Below, piece after piece: positions 6,928-15,338 of a stretch of 21,649 bases of DNA (positions are counted from its first letter, which is position 1; the number at the start of each line of letters is the position of its first letter). Under the pieces are notes generated by a model. It ran no database searches. It was not told the DNA's origin and saw nothing but the letters and a program-made list of their open reading frames with translations. Source of the stretch: a virus; the IMG/VR virus record IMGVR_UViG_3300049846_002724, positions 1-21,649 of that record. One strand, written 5' to 3'. The translations under genes were made by a program, and so were the position numbers.

Positions 6928-7826
6928 TCAAAGACATTCTTGAAGATTTAGGTTATAAGCCTCAATCATCAGGCTCTCAGTGGCTACGGATGACGGCTGC
7001 GTATCGAAATGGTACTAGCCTTTCATTAGCTGTTAATAAGGAGACGGGTTGGTTCGAAGACTTTGTTACAGGTCATAATGGCCCTTTGTTCAAATTAGTC
7101 ATGCTTACACTTGGCATCGGAGAACAAGAGGCTCGCAATTATCTTGAAGGCTCATACTTCGCGGCGCAGAAAAATAATGAGGTTCAAGCTGAAAAAATAG
7201 AACAGCAAAAGTTCTTACCCCCTGATTTTTGCGACGACTTACTTCCATCATATTCTTTTTATAAGAAAAGAGGAATAGAAGAATCTGTGCTGAAAGAGTT
7301 TGGTGGCGGGGTTAAAACGTACGGTAAGATGAATAACAGGTTTGTCTTTCCAATATACGATTTTAATAAAAAAATTATAGGGGTAGCGGGACGAGACTTG
7401 TTTCAAAACTCAGTGAGAACTAAGTGGAAAATAATGGGCAGGAAAAACAAGTTTCTGTACCCCCACCATTTGACGAAAGATAATATAGAATCGTCTGGTG
7501 AAGTTATTCTAGTGGAAAGCATAGGGGATGCGCTGGCGCTATACAATGCTGGCATCAAAAATTTCTTAGTCACCTTTGGCCTTAGTATTTCAAAAGACTT
7601 AATATTATATTTAATTCGTTTAAATGTTACCAAAATTATTATAGCGACCAACAATGACGTTGAGAGTAAAGAGAATAGGGGTTTAAGTGCGGCTAATAAT
7701 ATTAAAGCAAAATTACAAAAATTCTTTCAGGCGGATCAGGTAAGAATTGTTCTGCCTTGCAAAAAGGATTTTGGAGAAATGACAAAAGAAGAAATAGCAA
7801 ACTGGAATTTAAGAGCACATGAATAA
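6924..7826 (+). CDS. dnaG: DnaG-type DNA primase lacking the zinc finger
   Basis: Makes RNA primers for lagging-strand synthesis. The 300-residue protein has an N-terminal part that follows the DnaG zinc-binding fold in outline (SLSLAVNKETGWFEDFVTGHNG, then a helix) but contains no Cys there, so it cannot bind zinc in the usual way. Next comes the basic RNA-polymerase subdomain (NRFVFPIYDFNKKIIGVAGRD, about 138-158), then TOPRIM: Glu198 in ILVESIGDALALYNAG, and IIIATNNDVESKENRG at 238-253, where the usual DxD reads N-N-D. It has no C-terminal helicase-interaction domain of bacterial size. Overlap with the helicase (four bases) and the phosphoesterase (eight bases) ties it to the replisome operon. 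The primase assignment is good. Whether it primes alone is unclear given the altered TOPRIM acid. Confidence 0.8.
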   Translation: MIKDILEDLGYKPQSSGSQWLRMTAAYRNGTSLSLAVNKETGWFEDFVTGHNGPLFKLVMLTLGIGEQEARNYLEGSYFAAQKNNEVQAEKIEQQKFLPPDFCDDLLPSYSFYKKRGIEESVLKEFGGGVKTYGKMNNRFVFPIYDFNKKIIGVAGRDLFQNSVRTKWKIMGRKNKFLYPHHLTKDNIESSGEVILVESIGDALALYNAGIKNFLVTFGLSISKDLILYLIRLNVTKIIIATNNDVESKENRGLSAANNIKAKLQKFFQADQVRIVLPCKKDFGEMTKEEIANWNLRAHE

Positions 7827-9288
7827 ATCAGATTATAAAGCTAAAATAACTACAGAATTTGTCTCTAGAGTAAGAGACATGAGGGAGGCAGGACTTTCAG
7901 AGACGGAGCAGCGTAAATTTGTACGTGAATATTTAGGCGTTAGCAAAAGCTGGGGAAATACAATCTATACTGAACTAAAGAAAACTTTTGATGGTATTTC
8001 TGCATATGGACTAGAGTTTGCTTCAGATAGATATGTATACAACACTAACACAGATACATATGTTATCAATCTTAAATGTAAGAGAGATCCTCTTGTAATT
8101 TCTGGAGCTAAACATCGCGCTATTTGCAGAGCTTATTCTAATTGGTCTGACGATTTAACGGCCAATGAAATTTGCGTCAAATATTCTTTGACTCCGGAAA
8201 TATTTGCTGAATATCGAAAGATATTTAATCTATCTAAAGATAAAGAACCTTTAAGCACAGAAGAAGTAGCTATTAATTCTGTAGATGAAAGTGTCGAGAC
8301 TCTTATCGAAGAAAAAAGATATAAAATATATCAGGGGTATGAGAAGCAGGCTTGGAAAGATACTCAATGTAAGGCTAATAAGTGGGATGATTTAAACGCT
8401 AATACGTTAGACACTCTGAGAATTTTATTGGATACATGGACTCCCCCTACTATTTCTAAAAATAAAAAAATTAACAAAAGTGATTCAGGTTTAACTTTTG
8501 TAGCTTCTTTAGCTGACAATCATATAGGGGAAGTTTTTCAAAGGAGCGAAGCGTTTGCGGGCAGAGATTTTAATTCAGATATAGCTTGTCAAATTATAGA
8601 CGATTATGCTAATAAAATTGGAGATACTGTTAGTAAAAGAAACTGCAAGTTTCGCCAATGTTTAGTTTTTATCACTGGTGATTTTTTACACTCGTGTATA
8701 GACGGGAACACTAGAAAGGGAACTCATTTACATAGTGATAAGATTAATGAAGACATGTTTCTGATAGGATTAAACACACTAGTTCATTTCATTAATAAAA
8801 TGGAAGAAACATTCGGATCAGTAAAAGTGTTTTCCGTTCCCGGTAATCATGACTCTGTTGTATTTACATATATGATGTTGGCTGTTGAAAAATTTTACAA
8901 TCAAAACAAGAATGTTGAGTTTGATATTTCAAAAGCTTGGGCCGCACTTCATCGCGTTCAAAATATAGCAATGATAGTTACTCACGGCGGTCACGACACA
9001 CTCAAAAAATCGCTGCCTCCAAAAGGGCTGAAACTGAAGTCTTTTATTCAAGAATTGTTTTTACGACGCTCCGATGAACTAGCTGGATGTACTCAAAAGA
9101 TAGTGCTATCTGGTCATAAACACGCTTTTAGTCAAGAAGATATGGGTTCATTTGAATTCTATTGTTTAGGATCAAGTGTGCAGGGAGATAATTTTGCAGA
9201 TGCTCATGGGTTATACCATACCCCTCGTCAAAACTGTTTAATTTTAAATGACAATCATGTTGTTGAAACAATCCATTACTATCTTTGA
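7819..9288 (+). CDS. Calcineurin-like metallophosphoesterase with N-terminal HTH-like region
   Basis: A 489-residue protein. The C-terminal half is a two-metal phosphoesterase with all signature motifs: D233-x-H235 (SLADNHIGE), G287-D288 (ITGDFLH), G342-N-H-D345 (VPGNHD), H389-x2-H392 (VTHGGHD) and G432-H-x-H435 (SGHKHAF). The set matches Mre11/SbcD-type and related phage phosphoesterases, so a nuclease or nucleotide phosphatase is likely. The N-terminal half (1-215) begins with a helical FVREYLGVSKSWGNTIYTELKK segment that looks like a helix-turn-helix and could bind DNA. No SbcC-like ATPase is in the window. It is coupled to primase by an eight-base overlap and followed by the first real intergenic gap, so it appears to end this operon. 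The catalytic family is secure; the substrate is not. Confidence 0.85.
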   Translation: MNKSDYKAKITTEFVSRVRDMREAGLSETEQRKFVREYLGVSKSWGNTIYTELKKTFDGISAYGLEFASDRYVYNTNTDTYVINLKCKRDPLVISGAKHRAICRAYSNWSDDLTANEICVKYSLTPEIFAEYRKIFNLSKDKEPLSTEEVAINSVDESVETLIEEKRYKIYQGYEKQAWKDTQCKANKWDDLNANTLDTLRILLDTWTPPTISKNKKINKSDSGLTFVASLADNHIGEVFQRSEAFAGRDFNSDIACQIIDDYANKIGDTVSKRNCKFRQCLVFITGDFLHSCIDGNTRKGTHLHSDKINEDMFLIGLNTLVHFINKMEETFGSVKVFSVPGNHDSVVFTYMMLAVEKFYNQNKNVEFDISKAWAALHRVQNIAMIVTHGGHDTLKKSLPPKGLKLKSFIQELFLRRSDELAGCTQKIVLSGHKHAFSQEDMGSFEFYCLGSSVQGDNFADAHGLYHTPRQNCLILNDNHVVETIHYYL

Positions 9289-9369
9289 TAGATTGAAAAA
9301 TATTTTAAATAACAACTATTTTTTATACTACAATATCGAATATGCAATCCAGTTAATATATATCTCAAT
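9289..9369 (+). promoter_or_regulatory. AT-rich intergenic gap, possible promoter for the secreted FN3 protein
   Basis: This 81-base gap between the phosphoesterase and the FN3-like gene is one of the few real gaps in the window. It is strongly AT-rich, with a TTGAAA at 9293-9298 and -10-like hexamers TATACT (9324-9329) and TACAAT (9329-9334), but spacing between these is longer than the sigma-70 optimum. No GC-rich hairpin and no Shine-Dalgarno are visible. It may hold a promoter; the evidence is weak. Confidence 0.3.
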
Positions 9370-10161
9370 ATGAAAATTATATCAGCCTTACTATTGTCGC
9401 TTTGTTTAATTCCTTTAAAAGCCCAACAAATTATGCCTACCAGCACAGAATTAATTACAAGCTGGTATCCAAATACAGAATTAAATTTAGCTGGTTATTA
9501 TGTAAAAATTGGAACATCTAGTGGAGTATACTCCGAAACATTTGATGCTGGTTTGCCTGAAATAAAAACCAAATGCGATGGAGCTAGAATAGCATTTAAA
9601 ATACCTATGCCTATAACTGTAGGCAAATGGTATTCAGTAACAGAGGCTTATAATGCTGAGGGTCAAATTAGTGATCCAAGCGAAGAGATAGAAATTAATG
9701 TTCGGCCAGTTGAAATTCAATATTCATCAGACAATGTTAATTGGCGTGTAGAAAATATGATTTTAGCGTCTTTTACGTCTGCCCAGCTAGAATGTGAAAA
9801 ACCATCTAAACTTCAGCTAATAACAAAAAATACTCAAAAAATATTTAGATATTTTTATAGAGACGAACTAACTCCTCCAGCAACTCTACCAATTTTAGAT
9901 GCTGTAGATATTTATTTAAATTGGACTATTCCAGATCCATCTGAAAATGTCCTTTCTTTTAAAATATACAAACAAAAAAATGGAATATGGGAGCTTCATG
10001 GATTCGCTTATCCGCCATACGCTTCTTACCGTATTACGGAATATGGAGTATATTCTGTGACATCGGTAAACTCTTTTAATATTGAAAGCGACAAATCTAA
10101 TAGCGCTACTGTATATTTTAAACCAGAAGCTCCAACCAGCGCCCGTGTTTTACCAAGATAA
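9370..10161 (+). CDS. Secreted fibronectin-type-III-like protein
   Basis: A 263-residue exported protein. Residues 1-18 are a classical signal peptide: MKII, a Leu-rich core, then PLKA before QQ, giving a likely type I cleavage after Ala18. Two beta-sandwich segments follow the FN3 pattern: about 22-107 (ITSWYPNTELNLAGYYVKIG, GVYS, WYSVTEAYNAEGQISDPSEE) and about 168-253 (LNWTIPDPSENVLSFKIYKQ, YGVYSVTSVNSFNIESDKSN). Between them is a beta-type linker domain. FN3 modules usually bind protein or carbohydrate surfaces. A phage protein with a cleavable signal sequence should reach the periplasm or outer surface. It is unusual in the middle of a replication region. Its stop overlaps the nuclease start by one base. 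Fold and export are well supported; the function is unknown. Confidence 0.7.
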   Translation: MKIISALLLSLCLIPLKAQQIMPTSTELITSWYPNTELNLAGYYVKIGTSSGVYSETFDAGLPEIKTKCDGARIAFKIPMPITVGKWYSVTEAYNAEGQISDPSEEIEINVRPVEIQYSSDNVNWRVENMILASFTSAQLECEKPSKLQLITKNTQKIFRYFYRDELTPPATLPILDAVDIYLNWTIPDPSENVLSFKIYKQKNGIWELHGFAYPPYASYRITEYGVYSVTSVNSFNIESDKSNSATVYFKPEAPTSARVLPR

Positions 10162-11099
10162 TGTTACCTCGTTTATCAGCATCAAAAATTAAAAGCTATA
10201 GCAGCTGTTCTTATTTAGCTTATTTAAAATATCAATGTCAACTACCTTCGTCCGGTAATACGGGTTCAAGATTAGGTAGTACAACCCATGATATATTAGA
10301 ATGCTTAGCTCATCCAAAAAGAAAGAGTATTGTAAGTCAGGCTGTTCAGTGTGGAAATCCATTATCAATACCATGTTTAGATAGGTTTTCTAGAATTCTT
10401 TTAAAAAAACATAAGGAATATACGCCAGAGAATAGGGAAAAAGTTAACACCTTTCTTTTAACTGCGTTAAGATTTGATTTTTATGGGGAAGGATGTTTGT
10501 CTTATGAAACGGAGTATGCTTTTGATATTAACAATGGTAGGTATTGGATAGTTGGATTCATAGACAGAATGTTTGTTTACGAAGACAAAGTACGCATTGT
10601 CGATTTTAAAACCTCTAAATCAAAATTTGCCAAAGGCTCGGATGATATGGAATTTAATGTCCAAGCTTTGATGTATGCCTTGGTAGCATCTAAGCTATAT
10701 CCGGGTAAAAAAATATATGTTGAATTTTTATTTTTAAAATTTACTCAAAAACCCTTAATTCAAATGGAATTTACTAATGCTCAAATAGAAGGATTTGAAA
10801 ACTATTTAGAGTATTTATCTGAATATTTACAGAATTTTGGCATAGAAGAAGCCTTATCTAACATGGCGTCTCAAGACCCAAGTAGAAGATGGCTTTGTGG
10901 CAAAATGGTTTTGTCAGAGAAAAAGGATGGGTCAACAGCTTGGAGTTGTGAATATAGAGCGCCATTTTTATTTTTTGAGGCTGTAAAAGATGGAGTGCCT
11001 ATAAAATCTGCATTTACTAAAAAAGAACTTGACAAATACGAAAAAGATGGTTGTGTAATAGTCCAGCGTAGACACGCCGGATGCCCAAAGCCTCATTAA
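10161..11099 (+). CDS. PD-(D/E)XK nuclease, RecB/Cas4-like
   Basis: A 312-residue exonuclease-type protein of the PDDEXK_1 group (RecB C-terminal, AddB, Cas4). Motifs appear in order: LSASKIKSYSSCSYLAYLKY (5-24) with the N-terminal Cys, GSRLGSTTHDILECLA (35-50) with His43, VGFIDRMFVYEDKVRIVDFKTSK (131-153, key residues Asp135, Asp148 and Lys150), and the QxxxY motif at Gln168-Tyr172. C-terminal Cys residues near WLCGK and WSCEYR could, with Cys16, form an Fe-S or zinc site as in Cas4/AddB, but the typical C-x2-C-x5-C cluster is absent. No cas genes are nearby, so a replication/recombination exonuclease is more likely than a Cas4. It is coupled to the FN3 gene by a TAATG overlap and lies one base before the PHP gene. 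Confidence 0.82.
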   Translation: MLPRLSASKIKSYSSCSYLAYLKYQCQLPSSGNTGSRLGSTTHDILECLAHPKRKSIVSQAVQCGNPLSIPCLDRFSRILLKKHKEYTPENREKVNTFLLTALRFDFYGEGCLSYETEYAFDINNGRYWIVGFIDRMFVYEDKVRIVDFKTSKSKFAKGSDDMEFNVQALMYALVASKLYPGKKIYVEFLFLKFTQKPLIQMEFTNAQIEGFENYLEYLSEYLQNFGIEEALSNMASQDPSRRWLCGKMVLSEKKDGSTAWSCEYRAPFLFFEAVKDGVPIKSAFTKKELDKYEKDGCVIVQRRHAGCPKPH

Positions 11100-11100
11100 T

Positions 11101-11880
11101 ATGGTTCCTTTATTCAAAACTAGCTATTCTCTTCTACGTAGCATTTTAACTTTAGATCCTCGACAGGAGGATAGAGACCCAGAGGCTTCAGATTCGATAG
11201 TTGATATAGCGGTGGAGCACTCTTTAAACAGAGTTTGTATAGTGGATGATTCCATATCGTCTTTACTTCCTTCCATATTAGCTTTTCAAAAGGAAAAAAT
11301 AGAAGTTGTATATGGTTACAGAGTAACTTTTGTAAATGATGTTACGGAAAAAACCGACGACTCTATCAAAACTGGTCATAAAAATATTGTCTTTATTAAG
11401 AATAAGGCTGGTTACTCTAAACTCATTCGTTTAGCCACCTTAGCGGGTACTGATAATTTTTATAAGGAACCTCGCTTATCTTATGCGGATTTACACAAGG
11501 TATGGGATGATGAAGATTTAGCTTTAGCAGTTCCATTCTATGATTCGTTTTTACATAGAAATTTGCTACATGATCACGTTTGCATACCTGACTTTAAATT
11601 TATCAAACCAACTTTTTTTATAGAAGATAATTTATTACCATTCGACTATTTGATACAGGATGCAGCTAATAAATTTGCCAAAGATAATAAATACGACATT
11701 ATAAATACAAAAAGTGTTTATTACAAAAATAGAGATGACTTTGATGCTTACATGGCTATCAAATGTTTAAATCGAAAGGTTTATGGTTCTGGTAGAACTC
11801 TGGAAAGTCCAGACTTAGAACATATGTCTAGCCGAGAGTTTTGTTTCGAATCTTTCCTTGACAAAGTTGATCGCTTTTAA
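11101..11880 (+). CDS. PHP-domain half of a split DNA polymerase III alpha
   Basis: A 259-residue protein that corresponds to the N-terminal PHP domain of DnaE. It starts VPLFKTSYSLLRSI, where DnaE has HLHVHSEYSLLDG. Then come VDIAVEHSLNRVCIVDD (AkelGmpAlaiTDH in DnaE), EVVYGYRVTF (IkPIiGcE), NIVFIKNKAGYSKLIRLATLA (LLAkneeGYkNLikLvS), KEPRLSYADL, and at the C-terminus SSREFCFESFLDKVD, matching the YLKSPEEMxxLF helix that ends the DnaE PHP region. All HxH metal ligands, the TDH His and the GcE Glu are missing, so it is probably structural. In DnaE this domain is continuous with the polymerase core; here it stops exactly at the domain boundary and the core is encoded separately at 12497. The PHP identification is by pattern along the whole length. 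Confidence 0.72.
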   Translation: MVPLFKTSYSLLRSILTLDPRQEDRDPEASDSIVDIAVEHSLNRVCIVDDSISSLLPSILAFQKEKIEVVYGYRVTFVNDVTEKTDDSIKTGHKNIVFIKNKAGYSKLIRLATLAGTDNFYKEPRLSYADLHKVWDDEDLALAVPFYDSFLHRNLLHDHVCIPDFKFIKPTFFIEDNLLPFDYLIQDAANKFAKDNKYDIINTKSVYYKNRDDFDAYMAIKCLNRKVYGSGRTLESPDLEHMSSREFCFESFLDKVDRF

Positions 11881-11882
11881 TA

Positions 11883-12500
11883 ATGAATAAGTTAAATATT
11901 AATCAAACTATTTATTTCTGTGACACAGAAACCGAAAGTCTAAACTTAGACTGTTCGCGCCCATGGGAATTCGCTTGGGTTAAGATGGAAAATGGCATCA
12001 TAACAGATAGTCAATCTAGGTACATTAAGTGGGATAATCTAAAAGTAGGAAAGGAAGCCCAAAAGAAAACTGGGTTTAATCAAAAAAAATACGATCAGAC
12101 AGCTGTTGATCCACAAGTAGTATACGATGAAATAAAAGATTGGTTTCTAGGAGAAGATTTGTTAGGTTTCCATAACGGACTTAATTTTGACGTTTATATA
12201 GTTAGAAACTGGTTTCGTAATATAGGCCAATTTCAAGATTATTCTTGGGCTCGCAGGATAGTAGATACAAATGCCTTAGTGAAGGCTTGGAAGTCTGAAT
12301 CCAAACCTGAGGCAAATTTTGACGCATGGCAATATAAATGGATTAACACTCGAAAGAGAGGTCTTAAATCCAATATTACGGACGTATGTAAGGAGTGGGA
12401 TATTGCAATTGATGAATCTAGAACTCACCAAGGAGATTACGATTGCTATCTAACATCCCAAATATTTAAGAAGGTTGCTTATTTTTTCCAAGAAGTATGA
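11883..12500 (+). CDS. dnaQ: DEDDh 3'-5' proofreading exonuclease (DnaQ-like)
   Basis: A 205-residue exonuclease of the DnaQ/epsilon fold, probably the editing subunit of the phage polymerase. Catalytic residues are visible: Asp14 and Glu16 in YFCDTETESL (Exo I), Asp103 in GFHNGLNFDVYIVRN (Exo II), and His182 with Asp187 in RTHQGDYDCYL (Exo III, H-x4-D, which defines DEDDh). The length matches bacterial epsilon without the C-terminal polymerase-binding tail. It lies between the PHP gene (two-base gap) and the polymerase core (ATGA overlap). This echoes PolC of Gram-positive bacteria, where a DEDDh exonuclease is inserted inside the PHP domain. The enzyme class is secure; that it edits for this polymerase is inferred from position. 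Confidence 0.87.
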   Translation: MNKLNINQTIYFCDTETESLNLDCSRPWEFAWVKMENGIITDSQSRYIKWDNLKVGKEAQKKTGFNQKKYDQTAVDPQVVYDEIKDWFLGEDLLGFHNGLNFDVYIVRNWFRNIGQFQDYSWARRIVDTNALVKAWKSESKPEANFDAWQYKWINTRKRGLKSNITDVCKEWDIAIDESRTHQGDYDCYLTSQIFKKVAYFFQEV

Positions 12501-15046
12501 GTTTTTTCGATCAATTTAAACAAATAGACCCTGAGATTCACGGAATCAGACTTCCAAAATTTAATTTAAATGAGGAAGATTATTCTAAATTAGATATACC
12601 AAAAGGTTTATCTAGTTTGGAGTTATTTCGTTTACTAGTTGAACGAGGTTTTCAAAAAAGATTAGTAAAAGGTTTTGAGTCGGGCAAAGAGTTGTTGTAT
12701 AGAGAAAGGTTAAATAGGGAATTGGCTGTCATAGAACCGACAGACTTTGTCGATTACATTCTAATGGTATGGGACGTTGTTAATACAGCGAATAAGAATA
12801 GTATTGCTGTTGGTAAGGGTCGGGGTTCAGCTGCGTCGTCCCTTGTATTATATTGCCTTGGAATCACAGATATAGACCCTCTTAAGTACGGTCTCTTTTT
12901 CGAAAGATTTTTGTCTGAGGCTAGAACAACTCCAAATATCGTAGACGGTGTAAAATATTATTCTGATGCCGCAGACGTAGACCTTGACATAGAAGATTCT
13001 CTAAGAGAATCTCTTATTGATATCTTGAAAGAGAAATATCAAGGGCACTTTTGTAAGATATCAACATTTTTATCTTTGCAAAGCAAGCGTTGCATTAAAG
13101 AGGTATGTAAAATAGTTCTTGGATATTCAGAAGAACAAAGTAAGCATATATCAAGCTTAATTCCTTCTGTTTTTAATATAGCTATTCCTTTAAAGAAAGC
13201 TGTCGAAGAAGTAGAACAGTTCAAAAAATTTGTAGAGGAAAATCCAAAAGCTTACAAAATAGCTAGAAAGTTAGAAGGCTTAATCTGTTCTAAAGGCTCT
13301 CATGCTAGCGCCTATATTGTTTCGTATAATCCATTAATCGAAACTCTTCCATGTGAAATGGGAGAAGGAGAATTGCTTACTAGCTATGATATGGATTATG
13401 CTCAGTTAAACAATATAAAATTAGACCTATTGGGTCTCAAAGCTATTGGTATTATTAACGAAGTATGCAAAATGCTTAATATCAAACGCGAAGATTTTGA
13501 TATTAATTACGATACTGTTTTCTCGCATTTACAAGATGTTAAACATCCATATGGACTATTCCAAATTAGCGGAGATTGTAACTTACGCGTAGTTAATAAG
13601 GTAAAACCAAAGACGATAGATCACTTAGCAGCGGTAACCGCTTTGGCTAGACCGGGAGCGTTGCAGTTCGTAGATAATTATGCGAGATATGTAAACGAGG
13701 GAGAGTGCAAGTCGGTACATCCATTCTTTGACGATGTGCTATTGCCAACAGCTGGTCTTGCCTTGTATCAAGAGGGTACAATGAAGATGTGTGAAAAGAT
13801 AGGTCTTACGAAAGCTGATGGTGAAGTTATTCGCAAATGCATTGGCAAGAAAAAAGTAAAGGAGATGAAGAAGTGGAAAGATGTAATCTTCGATACCGCA
13901 GAGAAGAATGGATTAGATAAAGAAATCCCAGAAGTTCTATGGAAAATTTTGGAAGATAGCGCCAATTATTCTTTCAATGCTAGTCACTCGTATTCATATG
14001 GATATACATCCGCTGAGACTGTATATCTAAAATACAAATATCCACAACACTTCTTCTTGGCATGTTTGAAGATAGCCGCTTCTAGAAGCGAATTCGTAGA
14101 AGAATTCAGAGCTATTCAACAAGAATTGCCGTACTTTAATATTCAACTTCTTCCACCTCACATTGGTAAAAGCAAATTAGATTTTGAAATTGAAGGTAAT
14201 GACATTAGATTTGGACTTGGGGAAATTAAAGGGGTTTCAGATAAGTCTATTGATAAATTAAGGAATTTCATTTCAGCAGATAAATCTTCTGACTTTCAAA
14301 TTTTTGCAGCCGCAAAAGAAGCTAAACTTAATATCGGAATTTTATCAGCTCTAATTCAGAGTGGGGCTTTAGGTCACACAGTTTGGCAACGGTCTTCAAA
14401 AGTACTAGAGGCCCAAGTATGGAATATATTAACACCAAAAGAGAAATTATTTACACTTCAGAACGAAGCTAAGTACGGAGGCGATCTTATCGCTATGCTT
14501 CGCGACTATTTAAATTGGACAGATTCTACAGGAAAGAAATTTACAAAACTCACTCGCTTAGAAACTATTCGAAAAAAAGCTTCTGGATATTTTCAGATTT
14601 ATAATCTAAATAGTAGAAACGAATTGTTAGCAGCATACTTTTATGAAAAAAACCTTTTAGGTTTTTCATATTCAACTACTTTACAACAAATTTTTGAGTC
14701 CGAAGTTACAGGGTTAAGAACTATAAATAGCATATCTGAGCATGTTGCCGTCAAAGACAGTTATAAATTAATAGCTACAGTTTCAGAAGTTCACTCTGGA
14801 ACCAGTAAGAATGGTAATAAATATTTAAAGCTATCTATTTTTGATGAAACAGGATCTTGCAATGCTATGCTGCTTGGAGATAAATTAGCTCGTTATTTAG
14901 ATAAATTTGAGGAACCAAAAGACGGTGATATTGTATATATTACAGGTAATAAAGGTGATGATATTTTGTGGATTAATCAACTTGAGATACAAAACCATAA
15001 AGTGTACACTAGGTTATCTGAATTAACAAACGAACAAATTGAATAA
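12497..15046 (+). CDS. dnaE: DNA polymerase III alpha catalytic core (C family), lacking its PHP domain
   Basis: An 849-residue replicative polymerase core. Residues 1-105 match the DnaE segment that follows PHP (RLPKFNL, the yerLexEL-type helix, DFVDYILMVWDVV). GKGRGSAASSLVLY (106-119) and ITDIDPLKYGLFFERFL (123-139) are the family signature. The catalytic Asp pair is Asp162/Asp164 in ADVDLDI and the third is Asp310 in IKLDLLGLKAIG. Fingers/thumb blocks follow (SKGSHASAYIVSYNPL, FNASHSYSYGYTSAETVYLK). The C-terminal OB fold covers about 756-835 (YKLIATVSEVHSGTSKNGNK). An insertion of roughly ten residues (TTPNIVDGVKYYSDA) separates FERFL from the Asp pair. The missing first domain is the separate ORF at 11101. 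No clear C-terminal clamp-binding motif is seen. It overlaps the exonuclease start by four bases. Confidence 0.92.
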   Translation: MSFFDQFKQIDPEIHGIRLPKFNLNEEDYSKLDIPKGLSSLELFRLLVERGFQKRLVKGFESGKELLYRERLNRELAVIEPTDFVDYILMVWDVVNTANKNSIAVGKGRGSAASSLVLYCLGITDIDPLKYGLFFERFLSEARTTPNIVDGVKYYSDAADVDLDIEDSLRESLIDILKEKYQGHFCKISTFLSLQSKRCIKEVCKIVLGYSEEQSKHISSLIPSVFNIAIPLKKAVEEVEQFKKFVEENPKAYKIARKLEGLICSKGSHASAYIVSYNPLIETLPCEMGEGELLTSYDMDYAQLNNIKLDLLGLKAIGIINEVCKMLNIKREDFDINYDTVFSHLQDVKHPYGLFQISGDCNLRVVNKVKPKTIDHLAAVTALARPGALQFVDNYARYVNEGECKSVHPFFDDVLLPTAGLALYQEGTMKMCEKIGLTKADGEVIRKCIGKKKVKEMKKWKDVIFDTAEKNGLDKEIPEVLWKILEDSANYSFNASHSYSYGYTSAETVYLKYKYPQHFFLACLKIAASRSEFVEEFRAIQQELPYFNIQLLPPHIGKSKLDFEIEGNDIRFGLGEIKGVSDKSIDKLRNFISADKSSDFQIFAAAKEAKLNIGILSALIQSGALGHTVWQRSSKVLEAQVWNILTPKEKLFTLQNEAKYGGDLIAMLRDYLNWTDSTGKKFTKLTRLETIRKKASGYFQIYNLNSRNELLAAYFYEKNLLGFSYSTTLQQIFESEVTGLRTINSISEHVAVKDSYKLIATVSEVHSGTSKNGNKYLKLSIFDETGSCNAMLLGDKLARYLDKFEEPKDGDIVYITGNKGDDILWINQLEIQNHKVYTRLSELTNEQIE

Positions 15047-15047
15047 T

Positions 15048-15338
15048 ATGTACGACGAACCATCAGTGGACATGGAATCTTTGGAGCCTGTTTTAGCTAT
15101 TCATAGAATTTTTTCTAAAAAAAGTCAAACATGGATTCCTGCCTTAAAAGATATAGCGGATCATGAAGTTTCAGCCCCATGGGCAGCAGCGGTGTTATAT
15201 ATGATTTACGACAGATATATGAGCTGTGTACCCGACGAGCATCAATTAGAATTCCAAAGAAACGTATTCAAAATGTTTGACTTTATGGTCAAAAATAATG
15301 GAGCCGATTATATATATAAAATTGACTGCGACGAATAA
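15048..15338 (+). CDS. Hypothetical protein, 96 aa
   Basis: A small acidic, mainly helical protein (MYDEPSVDMESLEPVLAIHR at the start, YIYKIDCDE at the end). The ATG at 15048 lies one base after the polymerase stop; a TTG nine bases upstream would extend it by three residues, but the ATG fits the spacing used elsewhere. There is no membrane segment or Cys motif. It ends the polymerase operon, because the next 75 bases are a genuine intergenic region with a candidate promoter. Not recognised. Confidence 0.65.
   Translation: MYDEPSVDMESLEPVLAIHRIFSKKSQTWIPALKDIADHEVSAPWAAAVLYMIYDRYMSCVPDEHQLEFQRNVFKMFDFMVKNNGADYIYKIDCDE

Noticed and set aside
10161-11099. Reading the RecB-like nuclease as a CRISPR Cas4
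   Set aside because: There is no repeat array and no cas1 or cas2 gene, and the C-terminal Cas4 Cys cluster is incomplete.
15039-15047. TTG start overlapping the polymerase end
   Set aside because: The ATG at 15048 directly after the polymerase stop fits the coupling pattern of the region.
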